A DNA stretch of 15,148 nt, from positions 1 to 15,148 of the forward strand of contig JANWHR010000220.1 of assembly GCA_025450355.1 (NCBI GenBank), written 5' to 3'. The notes below the pieces were generated by a model. It made no database searches. It worked only from the letters and a program-made list of their open reading frames with translations, and was not told where the DNA came from. Every line of letters begins with the position of its first letter. Positions within the stretch are counted from its first letter, which is position 1. The position numbers and the translations under genes are program-made. This document shows, piece after piece, positions 6,301-14,116 of the stretch. Origin of the DNA: Micropepsaceae bacterium. Lineage in GTDB: Bacteria; Pseudomonadota; Alphaproteobacteria; Micropepsales; Micropepsaceae.

Positions 6301-7284
6301 ATGGCCGCGGCACCGATTTTCGCGATTGCGCCGATGATGGACTGGACGGACCGGCATTGCCGGGTCCTGCACCGTCTGCTGAGCAGGCGCGCGCGGCTGT
6401 ACACCGAGATGATCACCGCGGATGCGATCATTCATGGCGATCGCGAACGGCTGCTCGGTTTTTCGGACATCGAACATCCCGTTGCGATCCAGTTCGGGGG
6501 CGCCGATCCAAAAAAGCTGGCGGCGGCGGCAAAAGTCGCAAGCGATTGGGGCTATGACGAAATCAACCTCAACTGTGGCTGCCCGTCAGGCCGGGTGCAA
6601 TCCGGCTGTTTCGGGGCCATCCTGATGCGCAATCCGCGATTGGCGGGCGAATGCGTGGCCGCGATGCGTGCTGCGGCCAACGTTCCGGTCACGGTCAAGT
6701 GCCGTATTGGAGTTGATGATCAAAATCCGGAGGAAGCGTTGCCCCGCTTCGTGGAGTCATGTGCGGCCGCAGGGGCCGATAATTTCATCATCCACGCGCG
6801 CAAGGCATGGCTCTCGGGATTGTCACCGGCGGAAAACCGGGAAATCCCGCCGCTCGATTATCCGCTGGTGTACCGGTACAAACGCAACCACCCTGAACTG
6901 AAGATCACGGTGAACGGCGGCATCACTTCGCTGGATGCGGCTTTGGACCACTTGCGTTTCGTTGATGGCGTCATGCTGGGGCGGGCCGCATACCAAAACC
7001 CGGCAATACTCGCTGAAGTGGATGGGCGTTTCTTTGGCGACTCCGGGCGCGGACTGGAACCGGCGATCCGGAGCTATGTGGATTATATCGCCGCGCGGTT
7101 GCACGAAGGTGTGCCACTGAACGCAATGACAAAGCACATACTGGGGCTGTTCCAGGGCCAGAGAGGCGCGCGGCAGTTCCGCCGGCATTTGAGCGAAAAT
7201 GCCACGCGCAAGGGCGCCGGAATCGCCGTCCTGCTCGACGCGCTGGCATTTGTGCAACAGACTTCGCCGGCACGAGCGGCGTAG
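6301..7284 (+). CDS. dusA: tRNA-dihydrouridine synthase A
   Basis: A 327-residue FMN-dependent enzyme that reduces uridine to dihydrouridine in the D-loop of tRNA, using NADPH, in the cytoplasm. The TIM-barrel start FAIAPMMDWTDRHCR, the catalytic motif NCGCPS with Cys94, the lysine/arginine segment VTVKCRIGVDD and the FMN phosphate-binding NGGI followed later by GVMLGRAAYQNP are all present. DusA-type features (full length near 330, TEM before the HGD loop, HARKAWLSGLSP) separate it from DusB and DusC. ATG 6301 is chosen; a GTG at 6286 would add five residues, has no SD and is less likely. It is divergent from the pirin gene and convergent with the PMM/PGM gene, with 20 bases between the latter two. 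Confidence 0.95.
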   Translation: MAAAPIFAIAPMMDWTDRHCRVLHRLLSRRARLYTEMITADAIIHGDRERLLGFSDIEHPVAIQFGGADPKKLAAAAKVASDWGYDEINLNCGCPSGRVQSGCFGAILMRNPRLAGECVAAMRAAANVPVTVKCRIGVDDQNPEEALPRFVESCAAAGADNFIIHARKAWLSGLSPAENREIPPLDYPLVYRYKRNHPELKITVNGGITSLDAALDHLRFVDGVMLGRAAYQNPAILAEVDGRFFGDSGRGLEPAIRSYVDYIAARLHEGVPLNAMTKHILGLFQGQRGARQFRRHLSENATRKGAGIAVLLDALAFVQQTSPARAA

Positions 7285-7304
7285 AAAGCAGCCCCCGCCG
7301 CCGG

Positions 7305-8801
7305 TCAAATCCGCTGGTCGTATTCGCCGACTTCGGCGAATTTCTGCAGCCGCGCATCAATCTCGTGAAACATTGCGCGCATCGCGGCCTCGGACACCGG
7401 GCTTTCGCACACGACCACCAATGATGGCTTGTTCGAGGACGCCCGGACGAGACCCCAGGTGCCGTCGTCCAGCATCACGCGCACGCCATTCACGGTGACG
7501 ATGCGCGAGATATTTCGCCCCAGAATTTTTTCACCGCGTGCTTCGAGCGCGCAATATTCTTTGGTGATCGCATCGACCACGCCATATTTGCGGAGATCGG
7601 GACAGAAAGGCGACATGGTCGGCGACCCCCAGGTGCGGGGCAGATCGTCCGCAAGCTGCGCAATCGTGCGGTCGCCCGCGTCGATCATTTCCAGAATTGC
7701 GATCGCAGCCACAATGGAATCGTCATAACCGCGTCCGACCGGCGGGTTGAAGAAATAGTGTCCGCTCTTCTCCAATCCGGCCACGGCGCCGAGTTCTGCG
7801 GTGCGGCGCTTGATGTAGGAATGGCCCGTCTTCCAGTAATCGGCCGAGGCGCCGTTCGCCTTCAGGACCGGATCGGTTTCGAACAGCCCGGTCGATTTCA
7901 CGTCGACAACGAATTTCGCGTGCGGAATTCGCGCTGAGAGATGGCGTGCAATCAGCACGCCGACCTTGTCCGCGAAAATTTCCCTCCCCTCCCCGTCCAC
8001 AACGCCGCAACGGTCGCCATCGCCATCGAAGCCCAGCGCAATCTCCGCCCCCTCTGCGCGAACTGTTTCCGCCATGGCGTGAAGCATGTGCAGGTCTTCC
8101 GGATTGGGATTGTAGCGCGGGAAATTCCAGTCCGGCTCGGCATCCATCGGAATGACATCGGCGCCGATCCGGCGCAGCGCCTCGGGTGCGAAGGCGCCGG
8201 CGGTGCCGTTGCCGCAAGCCGCGACCACCCGGATCGGGCGCGCCAGCCGGTGCCCGCGCGTGACCGCGTCGAGATAGATTTCCCGCATATTCGGCACACG
8301 CACATAGCCGCCGCCGGACTGCGGCCGGGCTTCGCCTGACATCACGATCTGTTTCAGCCGCGTCATCTCTTCCGGCCCGAAGGTGAGCGGAGGTTTTGCC
8401 CCCATCTTCACGCCCGTCCAGCCGTTCTCATTGTGACTGGCGGTCACCATCGCGACACAGGGCGCGTGAAGCGCGAACTGCGCGAAATAGGCGACGGGAG
8501 AAAGCGCAAGGCCAATGTCGTGTACCGCACATCCGGCGGCGAGCAGTCCAAGCGTCAGCGCATGCTTGATGCTGAGCGAATAGGAACGGAAATCGTGGCC
8601 CACGACCACTGTGGGCTCGGCCCCGCTTTCGCGAAAAAAATGGCCCAGCGCGAGACCCAGCGCCTGCATGCCGGTGAGGTTGATTTCCTGCGGGAAAAGC
8701 CAGCGCGCGTCGTATTCGCGAAAACCGGTTTCCGCGATCAACGGCTCGGTTTCGAACCGGAACGTATTCGGTTGCAGCCCGGGTTGGGGAATTCCAAACA
8801 T
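7305..8801 (-). CDS. Phosphomannomutase/phosphoglucomutase
   Basis: A 498-residue alpha-D-phosphohexomutase that interconverts hexose 1- and 6-phosphates (mannose and/or glucose), supplying GDP-mannose, UDP-glucose and polysaccharide precursors in the cytoplasm. All four family loops are intact. The phosphoserine loop is TASHNENGWTG (Ser122), the Mg2+ loop is DGDGDR (259-264), the sugar-specificity loop is EKSGH (344-348) and the phosphate-binding loop is RASSNKP (453-459). The sequence is strikingly like Hyphomicrobiales ManB-type enzymes, including GFREYDARWLFP near the N terminus and an EVGEYDQRI-type end. ATG 8801 is chosen. A TTG at 8810 would overlap the upstream stop as TTGA and add three residues. 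No strong SD is seen, fitting translational coupling to the preceding exported-protein gene. It is the last gene of a three-gene minus-strand operon. Confidence 0.94.
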   Translation of the reverse strand: MFGIPQPGLQPNTFRFETEPLIAETGFREYDARWLFPQEINLTGMQALGLALGHFFRESGAEPTVVVGHDFRSYSLSIKHALTLGLLAAGCAVHDIGLALSPVAYFAQFALHAPCVAMVTASHNENGWTGVKMGAKPPLTFGPEEMTRLKQIVMSGEARPQSGGGYVRVPNMREIYLDAVTRGHRLARPIRVVAACGNGTAGAFAPEALRRIGADVIPMDAEPDWNFPRYNPNPEDLHMLHAMAETVRAEGAEIALGFDGDGDRCGVVDGEGREIFADKVGVLIARHLSARIPHAKFVVDVKSTGLFETDPVLKANGASADYWKTGHSYIKRRTAELGAVAGLEKSGHYFFNPPVGRGYDDSIVAAIAILEMIDAGDRTIAQLADDLPRTWGSPTMSPFCPDLRKYGVVDAITKEYCALEARGEKILGRNISRIVTVNGVRVMLDDGTWGLVRASSNKPSLVVVCESPVSEAAMRAMFHEIDARLQKFAEVGEYDQRI

Positions 8802-8806
8802 GCTGT

Positions 8807-9397
8807 TCAAAGCTGGCGCAGGACTCCGAGCAGCAGGTTAAGGCCAAGGAAACCGCCGGTGTTGCCGGTGAAGCGGAGCGACTGCTGAAACCGGATCGCA
8901 TCGCTCGATCCGGCCTGCGCCGCCGCCGCCGACGCCGTGCCGGTGATTTCGTACAGCCGGTGCTGATAGACGAAGACGGCGGCGCTGATGTGACTTCCGT
9001 CATGACCCGCGAGGCTGATTTGCCGCCCGAACACCGCCTGCACGCGCGCGGGTAATTCGACTTTCACGTCGGCATCGCGCTTTAGAGTCGCTTCGACACC
9101 GTCAATGATGCCGCGTTCGCTTTCGGACCTCCTGGTGAGATCGGCAATAGTCACCCGGTAATCGCCATCCGGCTCGGTCACCGACCAGACGACTGCGGGA
9201 ACGCTTGCTCCATCGGGAAGCTGAAAGCGTCCGGATCCGGTTTTGGGAGGCTGTGGAAAGCTGACGGCAAAACCGTAGTTGGCATAGACATATTCCTGCC
9301 ACGACGCGGCAGACGCGCCGCCGCAGGCCAGCAGTGCCGGAATGGCAAGAATTCCGGCGTGCAGGGCGGCCTTTCGATGGTGATTGCGGGCGCGCAT
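8807..9397 (-). CDS. Exported hypothetical protein, second of two tandem paralogues
   Basis: A 196-residue exported protein. A basic N region (RNHHRK) and a hydrophobic core precede a likely signal-peptidase I site after Ala30 (ASA-A). LLAC (22-25) could instead serve as a degenerate lipobox, making it a lipoprotein. The mature start WQEYVYANYGFAVSFPQPP and the end HRLYEITG...RFQQSLRF match the gene just upstream (WREFSYPESGFAAEYPSQP; HKLYQLRV...FFQQTFRL), so the two are paralogues. The middle, with YRVTIADLTRRSE, looks beta-rich. I do not know the function. ATG 9397 overlaps the upstream stop as TGATG, and its own stop lies five bases before the PMM/PGM ATG, so all three genes are probably made together. 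Confidence 0.82.
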   Translation of the reverse strand: MRARNHHRKAALHAGILAIPALLACGGASAASWQEYVYANYGFAVSFPQPPKTGSGRFQLPDGASVPAVVWSVTEPDGDYRVTIADLTRRSESERGIIDGVEATLKRDADVKVELPARVQAVFGRQISLAGHDGSHISAAVFVYQHRLYEITGTASAAAAQAGSSDAIRFQQSLRFTGNTGGFLGLNLLLGVLRQL

Positions 9398-9924
9398 CAA
9401 TAGCTGTTCAGCAATCTGAAGGTCTGTTGGAAGAAGTGGATTCCCGATGAACCTGCCGGATCGGTATTCCCGGCCGGAAAATTAACCCTGAGCTGATACA
9501 GCTTGTGACCGATAAAGAAAATCGCATCCGTGATGCTGCCGCCAGCGCCGTCTTCGATGCGGATTTCCCGGCCGTAATTGAAATCCACCCGGGCGCCCGA
9601 TTCATCATGTGTCATCCGGCCCTGCATCAGCAGATTTCTCGCCGCTTCCTCGATCGTGCGGTCCTTGTCCGCCGAACTGCCGGAAAAATCCGCCACTTCC
9701 ACGGCATAAATCACCCCGCCGGAATTGACCCAATAGATACGCTCATTGACCACACCTTCAGGGATTTGCGCCGTGTGGTAGTCCCGCGTTTCAGCGGTCG
9801 GCTGTGAGGGATATTCGGCAGCAAAGCCGGATTCGGGATAGCTGAATTCCCGCCAGCCGCCGCTGTCGGCAGCCTGTCCGGCTCCCCCGATCAGCAGTGG
9901 CGCAAAGATCAGTCCAATCCGCAT
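9397..9924 (-). CDS. Exported hypothetical protein, first of two tandem paralogues
   Basis: A 175-residue exported protein with a short signal peptide (MRIGLIFAPLLIGGAGQA, cleavage after Ala18). The mature part carries GWREFSYPESGFAAEYPSQP, a central beta-rich region with VIYAVEVADFSG, an acidic helix DKDRTIEEAARNLLMQG, and the closing GHKLYQLRV and FFQQTFRLL. It shares this architecture with the next gene. The family is unknown to me. ATG 9924 is preferred because it places the signal peptide normally; ATG 9948 (MVEKQNRP...) would lengthen the N region by eight residues. It is first in the minus-strand operon and divergent from the SUMT gene, so its promoter must lie in the roughly 110-bp shared region that also holds the strong rightward -10 element. 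Confidence 0.82.
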   Translation of the reverse strand: MRIGLIFAPLLIGGAGQAADSGGWREFSYPESGFAAEYPSQPTAETRDYHTAQIPEGVVNERIYWVNSGGVIYAVEVADFSGSSADKDRTIEEAARNLLMQGRMTHDESGARVDFNYGREIRIEDGAGGSITDAIFFIGHKLYQLRVNFPAGNTDPAGSSGIHFFQQTFRLLNSY

Positions 9925-9985
9925 GGGCCTGTTTTGCTTCTCAACCATTCGCAATCTGCCACAAATACCGGCCGGGCGGATAAAG

Positions 9986-10016
9986 TTGTTACTACGCGCG
10001 AACACTGTGCTATAAT
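9986..10016 (+). promoter_or_regulatory. Extended -10 promoter of the SUMT gene
   Basis: A perfect TATAAT (10011-10016) is preceded by TG one base before it (TGCTATAAT), an extended -10 element. A TTGTTA at 9986-9991 could be a -35 with a long 19-base spacer. The expected start of transcription is near 10022-10024, only 12-22 bases before the plausible GTG/TTG starts. The match is by far the strongest sigma-70-like signal I saw in the window. Confidence 0.6.
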
Positions 10017-10025
10017 TTTATTGTA

Positions 10026-10035
10026 CACAATTGTG
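10026..10035. promoter_or_regulatory. Operator-like palindrome at the predicted transcription start
   Basis: CACAATTGTG is a perfect 10-bp palindrome inside the longer TTGTACACAATTGTG (10021-10035). It directly overlaps the expected start of transcription from the extended -10, where a bound repressor would block initiation. TTGTACACAA also resembles the TNGTNNNACNA form of GntR/FadR-type sites. No regulator gene is adjacent. Confidence 0.35.
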
Positions 10036-10923
10036 GTGTGTTTATTGGACTCCATCATCCCTCTTGGACCAGCGCAGCGCGCGGCCGTCAAGCAGATCGC
10101 CGAAACGCTCGGCTTGCCCATGCTGGAACCCGGTTGGGTTTGGCTTGCCGGTGCGGGACCGGGTGATCCCGGACTGGCATCGCTTCATACCATTCAGGCG
10201 ATCACGAACGCCGATGCCATTCTGGCCGATGCGCTGGCAAACAGGGAATTGCTGGCTTTTGCACGGCCGGGTGCGCGCATTGTCGAGGCAGGAAAGCGCG
10301 GCGGCAAACCCTCCCGGCCGCAAGCGGCGATTTCCCGGCAAACGATCGGCTTTGCCCGGAAAGGGCTGCGCGTATTGCGGCTGAAGGGGGGCGATCCGTT
10401 CGTCTTCGGGCGTGGTGGCGAGGAAGCCCTGGCGCTGGTTCGGGCCGGCATTCCGTTCCGCATGGTGCCCGGAGTGACTGCCGGGATCGGCGGCATCGCC
10501 TATGCCGGCATTCCGGCAACCCATCGGGATACGAACCAGGCGGTGACGTTCATCACTGGAACCGCGGGAAATGGCGCGGCGCCAGACCTCGATTGGGAAG
10601 CGATTGCCCGCGGCTCGCCTACAATCATTCTTTATATGGCCCGCCGCCATGCCGCGGAAATCGCGACCAGGCTGATCGAAGCGGGCCGCAGCCCGAATGA
10701 ACCGGCGGCGGTCATCGGCAACGCATCATTGCAGAATCAGAGCAGCACAATCACGCATTTGGCGAGGCTGGGCGTAGCCGCATCGGACGCGGATACGCCG
10801 GCCATTCTTGTCATCGGCGAAAATGTCCGGCTCTCAGCCGGGCTGGACTGGATTGGCGCCATGGCTGGCCGTGTGCTGGATGCCGACCCGCTCGGCCGCA
10901 ACCGTCTGAGCCAATCGGCATAG
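10036..10923 (+). CDS. cobA: Uroporphyrinogen-III C-methyltransferase (SUMT)
   Basis: SAM-dependent enzyme that methylates uroporphyrinogen III at C2 and C7 to give precorrin-2, the branch point to sirohaem and cobalamin, in the cytoplasm. It is 295 residues from GTG 10036. Family signatures are GAGPGDPG (39-46), AGKRGGKPS (85-93), RLKGGDPFVFGRGGEE (115-130), then PGVTAG, GIPATHRD and AVTFITGTAG. A C-terminal IGNAS-x-QNQ segment completes the methyltransferase fold. No CysG-like oxidase/chelatase domain is fused. The start is uncertain: TTG 10021, GTG 10033, GTG 10036, TTG 10045 and ATG 10120 are in frame, none with a good SD. The LEPGWVWLAGAG segment is family-like, so only residues before it are in doubt. 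The canonical VxYDxLV strand reads ILADALAN here. No other tetrapyrrole gene is in the window. Confidence 0.93.
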   Translation: MCLLDSIIPLGPAQRAAVKQIAETLGLPMLEPGWVWLAGAGPGDPGLASLHTIQAITNADAILADALANRELLAFARPGARIVEAGKRGGKPSRPQAAISRQTIGFARKGLRVLRLKGGDPFVFGRGGEEALALVRAGIPFRMVPGVTAGIGGIAYAGIPATHRDTNQAVTFITGTAGNGAAPDLDWEAIARGSPTIILYMARRHAAEIATRLIEAGRSPNEPAAVIGNASLQNQSSTITHLARLGVAASDADTPAILVIGENVRLSAGLDWIGAMAGRVLDADPLGRNRLSQSA

Positions 10924-10950
10924 AGCAAGATTTCCGCTATAGACGCGGCC

Positions 10951-11139
10951 ATGCTGCTCCCCATTATCGCCATGCTTCCCGCCCTAACCATCGCTGTTCC
11001 TGCAGGCGCGGGCGTTTCGGCGCGCGACTATGAAGATTTCGAACTCTGCTACGGCAGTGTCGAAGGTGCCGCAGGCGTACTTCCGGCCCTGCGCGAGCAG
11101 ATGTCTCGCGACGACTACGCCGCCGTCGACACGCCATGA
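10951..11139 (+). CDS. Small putative exported protein, unknown
   Basis: A 62-residue frame starting 27 bases after the SUMT stop. The N terminus MLLPIIAMLPALTIAVPAGA is a strongly hydrophobic signal-peptide-like stretch without a basic N region. The remainder, ARDYEDFELCYGSVEGAAG..., is acidic with a single Cys. No SD is visible. A TATAGA hexamer (10938-10943) ends seven bases before the ATG, so a leaderless transcript is conceivable. Its stop overlaps the next ATG as ATGA. I do not recognise it, and it may be the front half of a frameshifted gene with the next frame. Confidence 0.42.
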   Translation: MLLPIIAMLPALTIAVPAGAGVSARDYEDFELCYGSVEGAAGVLPALREQMSRDDYAAVDTP

Positions 11140-11360
11140 AGAACCTTGCCGGCGATCTTGCGGATCTGGAACTGCGGCTGGCACAGAACGTCTTCGGCGC
11201 AGATCGCGAGGACCTCGCGCAGGCCCATCTGGCCGGACGTTTTCCCTGGCAGCAGCCGCAAAATCAGTCACTCGACTTCTGGTCGCGAAACGCGCCGATG
11301 TCGATCTCCTGTTTCGCGCTGACCAAGCGCCTCAACGAATTGCTGCCAACGGGATTCTAG
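11136..11360 (+). CDS. Small hypothetical protein overlapping the previous ORF
   Basis: A 74-residue frame whose ATG overlaps the preceding stop (ATGA). The first half is an amphipathic helix with many acidic residues (AGDLADLELRLAQNVFGADREDL). The second is polar, with PWQQPQNQSLDFWSR and a hydrophobic-basic end SCFALTKRLNELL. It has no signal peptide or known motif and no independent SD, so expression would depend on coupling to the upstream frame. Competing frames on the minus strand cover the same DNA without better features. Function unknown; the existence of the gene is only moderately supported. Confidence 0.42.
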   Translation: MKNLAGDLADLELRLAQNVFGADREDLAQAHLAGRFPWQQPQNQSLDFWSRNAPMSISCFALTKRLNELLPTGF

Positions 11361-11379
11361 TTTGGCTTCGCCACTTGCG

Positions 11380-11400
11380 GGCGGGTTTCCTCAACCCGCC
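11380..11400 (+). terminator. Hairpin between the small ORFs and pepN, possible terminator
   Basis: GGCGGGTT (11380-11387) pairs perfectly with AACCCGCC (11393-11400) across a 5-base loop, giving a stable GC-rich 8-bp stem 20 bases after the last small ORF. The following bases (TCATGCGTTTATAG) contain only a short T run, so intrinsic termination would be inefficient. It could also be an mRNA structure in the pepN leader. Confidence 0.4.
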
Positions 11401-11450
11401 TCATGCGTTTATAGTTTTCACAAGGCAGGATGCCACTACCGGGAGACGCC

Positions 11451-14090
11451 ATGAAAACTGCCGAGCCGCACGCCATTCATCTGAAGGATTATGCCCCTCC
11501 CCCGTATCGCATCCCCGAGATTGCCCTGAACGTCAGTCTTGACGCGTCTGCCACACACGTCCGGGCAAAAATGCATGTTCAGCGGCAGGTCTCCGATGCT
11601 GAGCCACTGGTGCTCAGTGGAAAAAGGCTGAAACTTGTCTCACTGACACTGGACGGCAGCCCGGTCGAGCCGTCCGCTTTCACCGTCACGGCGGACAGTC
11701 TGACCATTCAATCCCCTCCGGCCGATTTTCAGCTCGAAATCGTCACCGAAATTTCCCCCGCCGCGAATACCGCTCTCGAAGGGCTGTACATGTCCAACGG
11801 CATCTACTGCACGCAGTGCGAGCCGGAGGGATTTCGTGCCATCACCTATTACCTCGACCGGCCCGACAATCTGGCGAAATTTGAAACCCGTGTCGAGGCG
11901 CCAAAAGCTTCTGCCCCGGTGCTCCTCTCCAACGGAAATCCTGTCGCATCGGGCGATCTCGATGGCGGACGCCATTTTGCAATTTGGCGCGACCCATTCC
12001 CGAAGCCGAGTTACCTGTTCGCGCTGGTCGCCGGCGATCTCGGCCACATTTCCGATCAGTATAGGACGCATTCAGGCCGCAAGATCGACCTGCGGGTGTA
12101 CGTCGAGCATGGCAATGAGAACCGCGCCCATTACGCGATGGATTCGCTCAAACGCGCCATGCGCTGGGACGAAGAAACCTACGGGCGCGAGTACGACCTC
12201 GATATTTTCATGATCGTAGCCGTCTCCGCGTTCAATTTCGGCGCGATGGAAAACAAGGGACTGAACATCTTCAACGACAAGGTCCTGCTCGCCAGTCCCG
12301 AAACGGCAACCGATGACGATTACGCCCGCATCGAATCCGTCGTCGGCCACGAGTATTTTCACAACTGGACCGGTGACCGGATCACCTGCCGTGACTGGTT
12401 CCAGTTGTCACTGAAGGAGGGGCTGACCGTATTTCGCGAGAGCGGATTTGCCGGGGACATGCGTTCGCATTCCGTCCGCCGCATTCACGACGTGAAAGAC
12501 TTGCGCCTGCGGCAGTTTCAGGAGGATTCCGGCCCTCTCGCCCATCCGGTTCAGCCGCAATCCTATATCGCCATCGATAATTTCTATACCGCAACGGTTT
12601 ACGAAAAGGGCGCGGAAGTGATCGGGATGCTGCGCACGATTGTGTCGCCGCCGGTTTTCCGCAAGGGCATGGATTTGTATTTCAAGCGGCATGACGGACA
12701 GGCCGCAACAGTCGAAGATTTCATCCGCTGCTTCGAGGACGCATCGGGGCGCAAACTCACGCAGTTCCGGCTCTGGTATTCGCAGGCGGGTACGCCCGAG
12801 ATCCGTGCCGAAGGCGATTACGATCCGGCAACCGGAAACTACACGCTGAATCTCTCGCAGCGGAGCGCCCCCACGCCCGGTCAGCCGGAGAAAAAACCCT
12901 TGCAGATTCCGCTGACCCTGGGGCTGATCGGAAGCAAATCGCAATTGCCTTTGCCGGTGACGCTGGAAGGCGAAAACGAGATCGGTCCCACGGAACGGGT
13001 CATTGAATTGACCGGTCCGCAACATCGTTTTGTCTTCACAAACCTTGCTGAACCACCGGTGCTTTCGATCGGCCGCGACTTCTCGGCGCCGGTGATCATA
13101 CACACCTACGCTGATCCCCAGACCCGCGCGTTCCTGATGAGCCGGGATCCGGATCCCTTCAACCGATGGGAAGCCGGCCAACAGCTTGCTACCGAAGTCC
13201 TGCTGCGCATGATTGGCGATGTCCAGTCCGGCCGGCCGGGGCAGACAGACGCGATCTACATCGACGCAATCGGCAATGCGCTCAGCCAGGCCGGTGAGGA
13301 TCATGCATTCACCGCATTGATGCTGGTGCCACCCAGCGAAAGCGAACTGGCGCTAAAGGTTGCACCCATCGATCCTGAGGCGATCCACGCGGCGCGCGAG
13401 GCGCTCATTGGCGCCGTGGCGGCGGCCCATCGAGCGAAATTCGAGTTGTTGTATCACCGGCTGGAATCATCGGGACCGTTCAGTCCGGATGCGGCATCTG
13501 CCGGCCGCCGGGCACTGCGCAACGCGGTGCTTCGCTTTCTCACCGCGCGTCGTGACGGCGCTGCGGCAGACGCGGCTTACGGGCATTTCCGCGCAGCGGC
13601 CAATATGACCGAAATGACCGCGGCACTGGCGGCGCTCGCCCGGATGTCGACTCCGAAGCGCGAAGCGGCTTTTGGCGAATTCCACGAACGCTTCCGGAGC
13701 GATCCGTTGGTTCTGGACAAATGGATGGGCCTGCAGGCCATGTCACCGCTGCCGGACACCATTGACCGGGTCCGGTCGCTCATGAACCATCCCGTATTTA
13801 CCATGAAGAATCCCAATCGCGTGCGCGCGCTGATTGGCGCGTTCGCGGTGGGAAATCCCCTGCGCTTCCACGACCGTTCCGGCGCGGGTTATCGCCTGCT
13901 GCGCGAAGTGGTACAGGCGCTGGACTCGATCAATGCGCAAACGGCCGCTCGCATGGCCGCAGCGTTTGAGACCTGGCGGCGCTACGATACCCAACGGCAA
14001 CGCCTGATCCGGGTTGAACTCGAGACCATTGCCGCGGGGTCCGGCCTATCCAACAATCTCTACGAGATGGTCAGCAAAATGCTCGGTTGA
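11451..14090 (+). CDS. pepN: Aminopeptidase N (M1 zinc metallopeptidase)
   Basis: An 879-residue M1 family aminopeptidase, close to the 870 residues of the E. coli enzyme. It removes N-terminal amino acids from peptides in the cytoplasm; no signal peptide is present. The substrate-binding GAMEN is at 264-268. The zinc site is HEYFH (His300, catalytic Glu301, His304), with the third ligand Glu323 in SLKEGLTVFRE, each three residues on from the E. coli numbering. Strongly conserved stretches AHPVQP, NFYTATVYEKGAEVIGM and FRLWYSQAGTPEI follow, then the Ig-like and long helical C-terminal domains (ALDSINAQTAARMAAAF near the end). ATG 11451 has GGAG five bases upstream (11442-11445). ATG 11430 with AAGGCAGG just upstream would add seven residues. 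It stands alone, convergent with the DUF6152-like gene. Confidence 0.97.
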   Translation: MKTAEPHAIHLKDYAPPPYRIPEIALNVSLDASATHVRAKMHVQRQVSDAEPLVLSGKRLKLVSLTLDGSPVEPSAFTVTADSLTIQSPPADFQLEIVTEISPAANTALEGLYMSNGIYCTQCEPEGFRAITYYLDRPDNLAKFETRVEAPKASAPVLLSNGNPVASGDLDGGRHFAIWRDPFPKPSYLFALVAGDLGHISDQYRTHSGRKIDLRVYVEHGNENRAHYAMDSLKRAMRWDEETYGREYDLDIFMIVAVSAFNFGAMENKGLNIFNDKVLLASPETATDDDYARIESVVGHEYFHNWTGDRITCRDWFQLSLKEGLTVFRESGFAGDMRSHSVRRIHDVKDLRLRQFQEDSGPLAHPVQPQSYIAIDNFYTATVYEKGAEVIGMLRTIVSPPVFRKGMDLYFKRHDGQAATVEDFIRCFEDASGRKLTQFRLWYSQAGTPEIRAEGDYDPATGNYTLNLSQRSAPTPGQPEKKPLQIPLTLGLIGSKSQLPLPVTLEGENEIGPTERVIELTGPQHRFVFTNLAEPPVLSIGRDFSAPVIIHTYADPQTRAFLMSRDPDPFNRWEAGQQLATEVLLRMIGDVQSGRPGQTDAIYIDAIGNALSQAGEDHAFTALMLVPPSESELALKVAPIDPEAIHAAREALIGAVAAAHRAKFELLYHRLESSGPFSPDAASAGRRALRNAVLRFLTARRDGAAADAAYGHFRAAANMTEMTAALAALARMSTPKREAAFGEFHERFRSDPLVLDKWMGLQAMSPLPDTIDRVRSLMNHPVFTMKNPNRVRALIGAFAVGNPLRFHDRSGAGYRLLREVVQALDSINAQTAARMAAAFETWRRYDTQRQRLIRVELETIAAGSGLSNNLYEMVSKMLG

Positions 14091-14116
14091 CACGGCGCAT
14101 CTGATCGCAAACCGGC

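Noticed and set aside
12408..13304. 298-residue minus-strand frame
   Set aside because: It is antisense to conserved parts of aminopeptidase N and is a codon-bias shadow.
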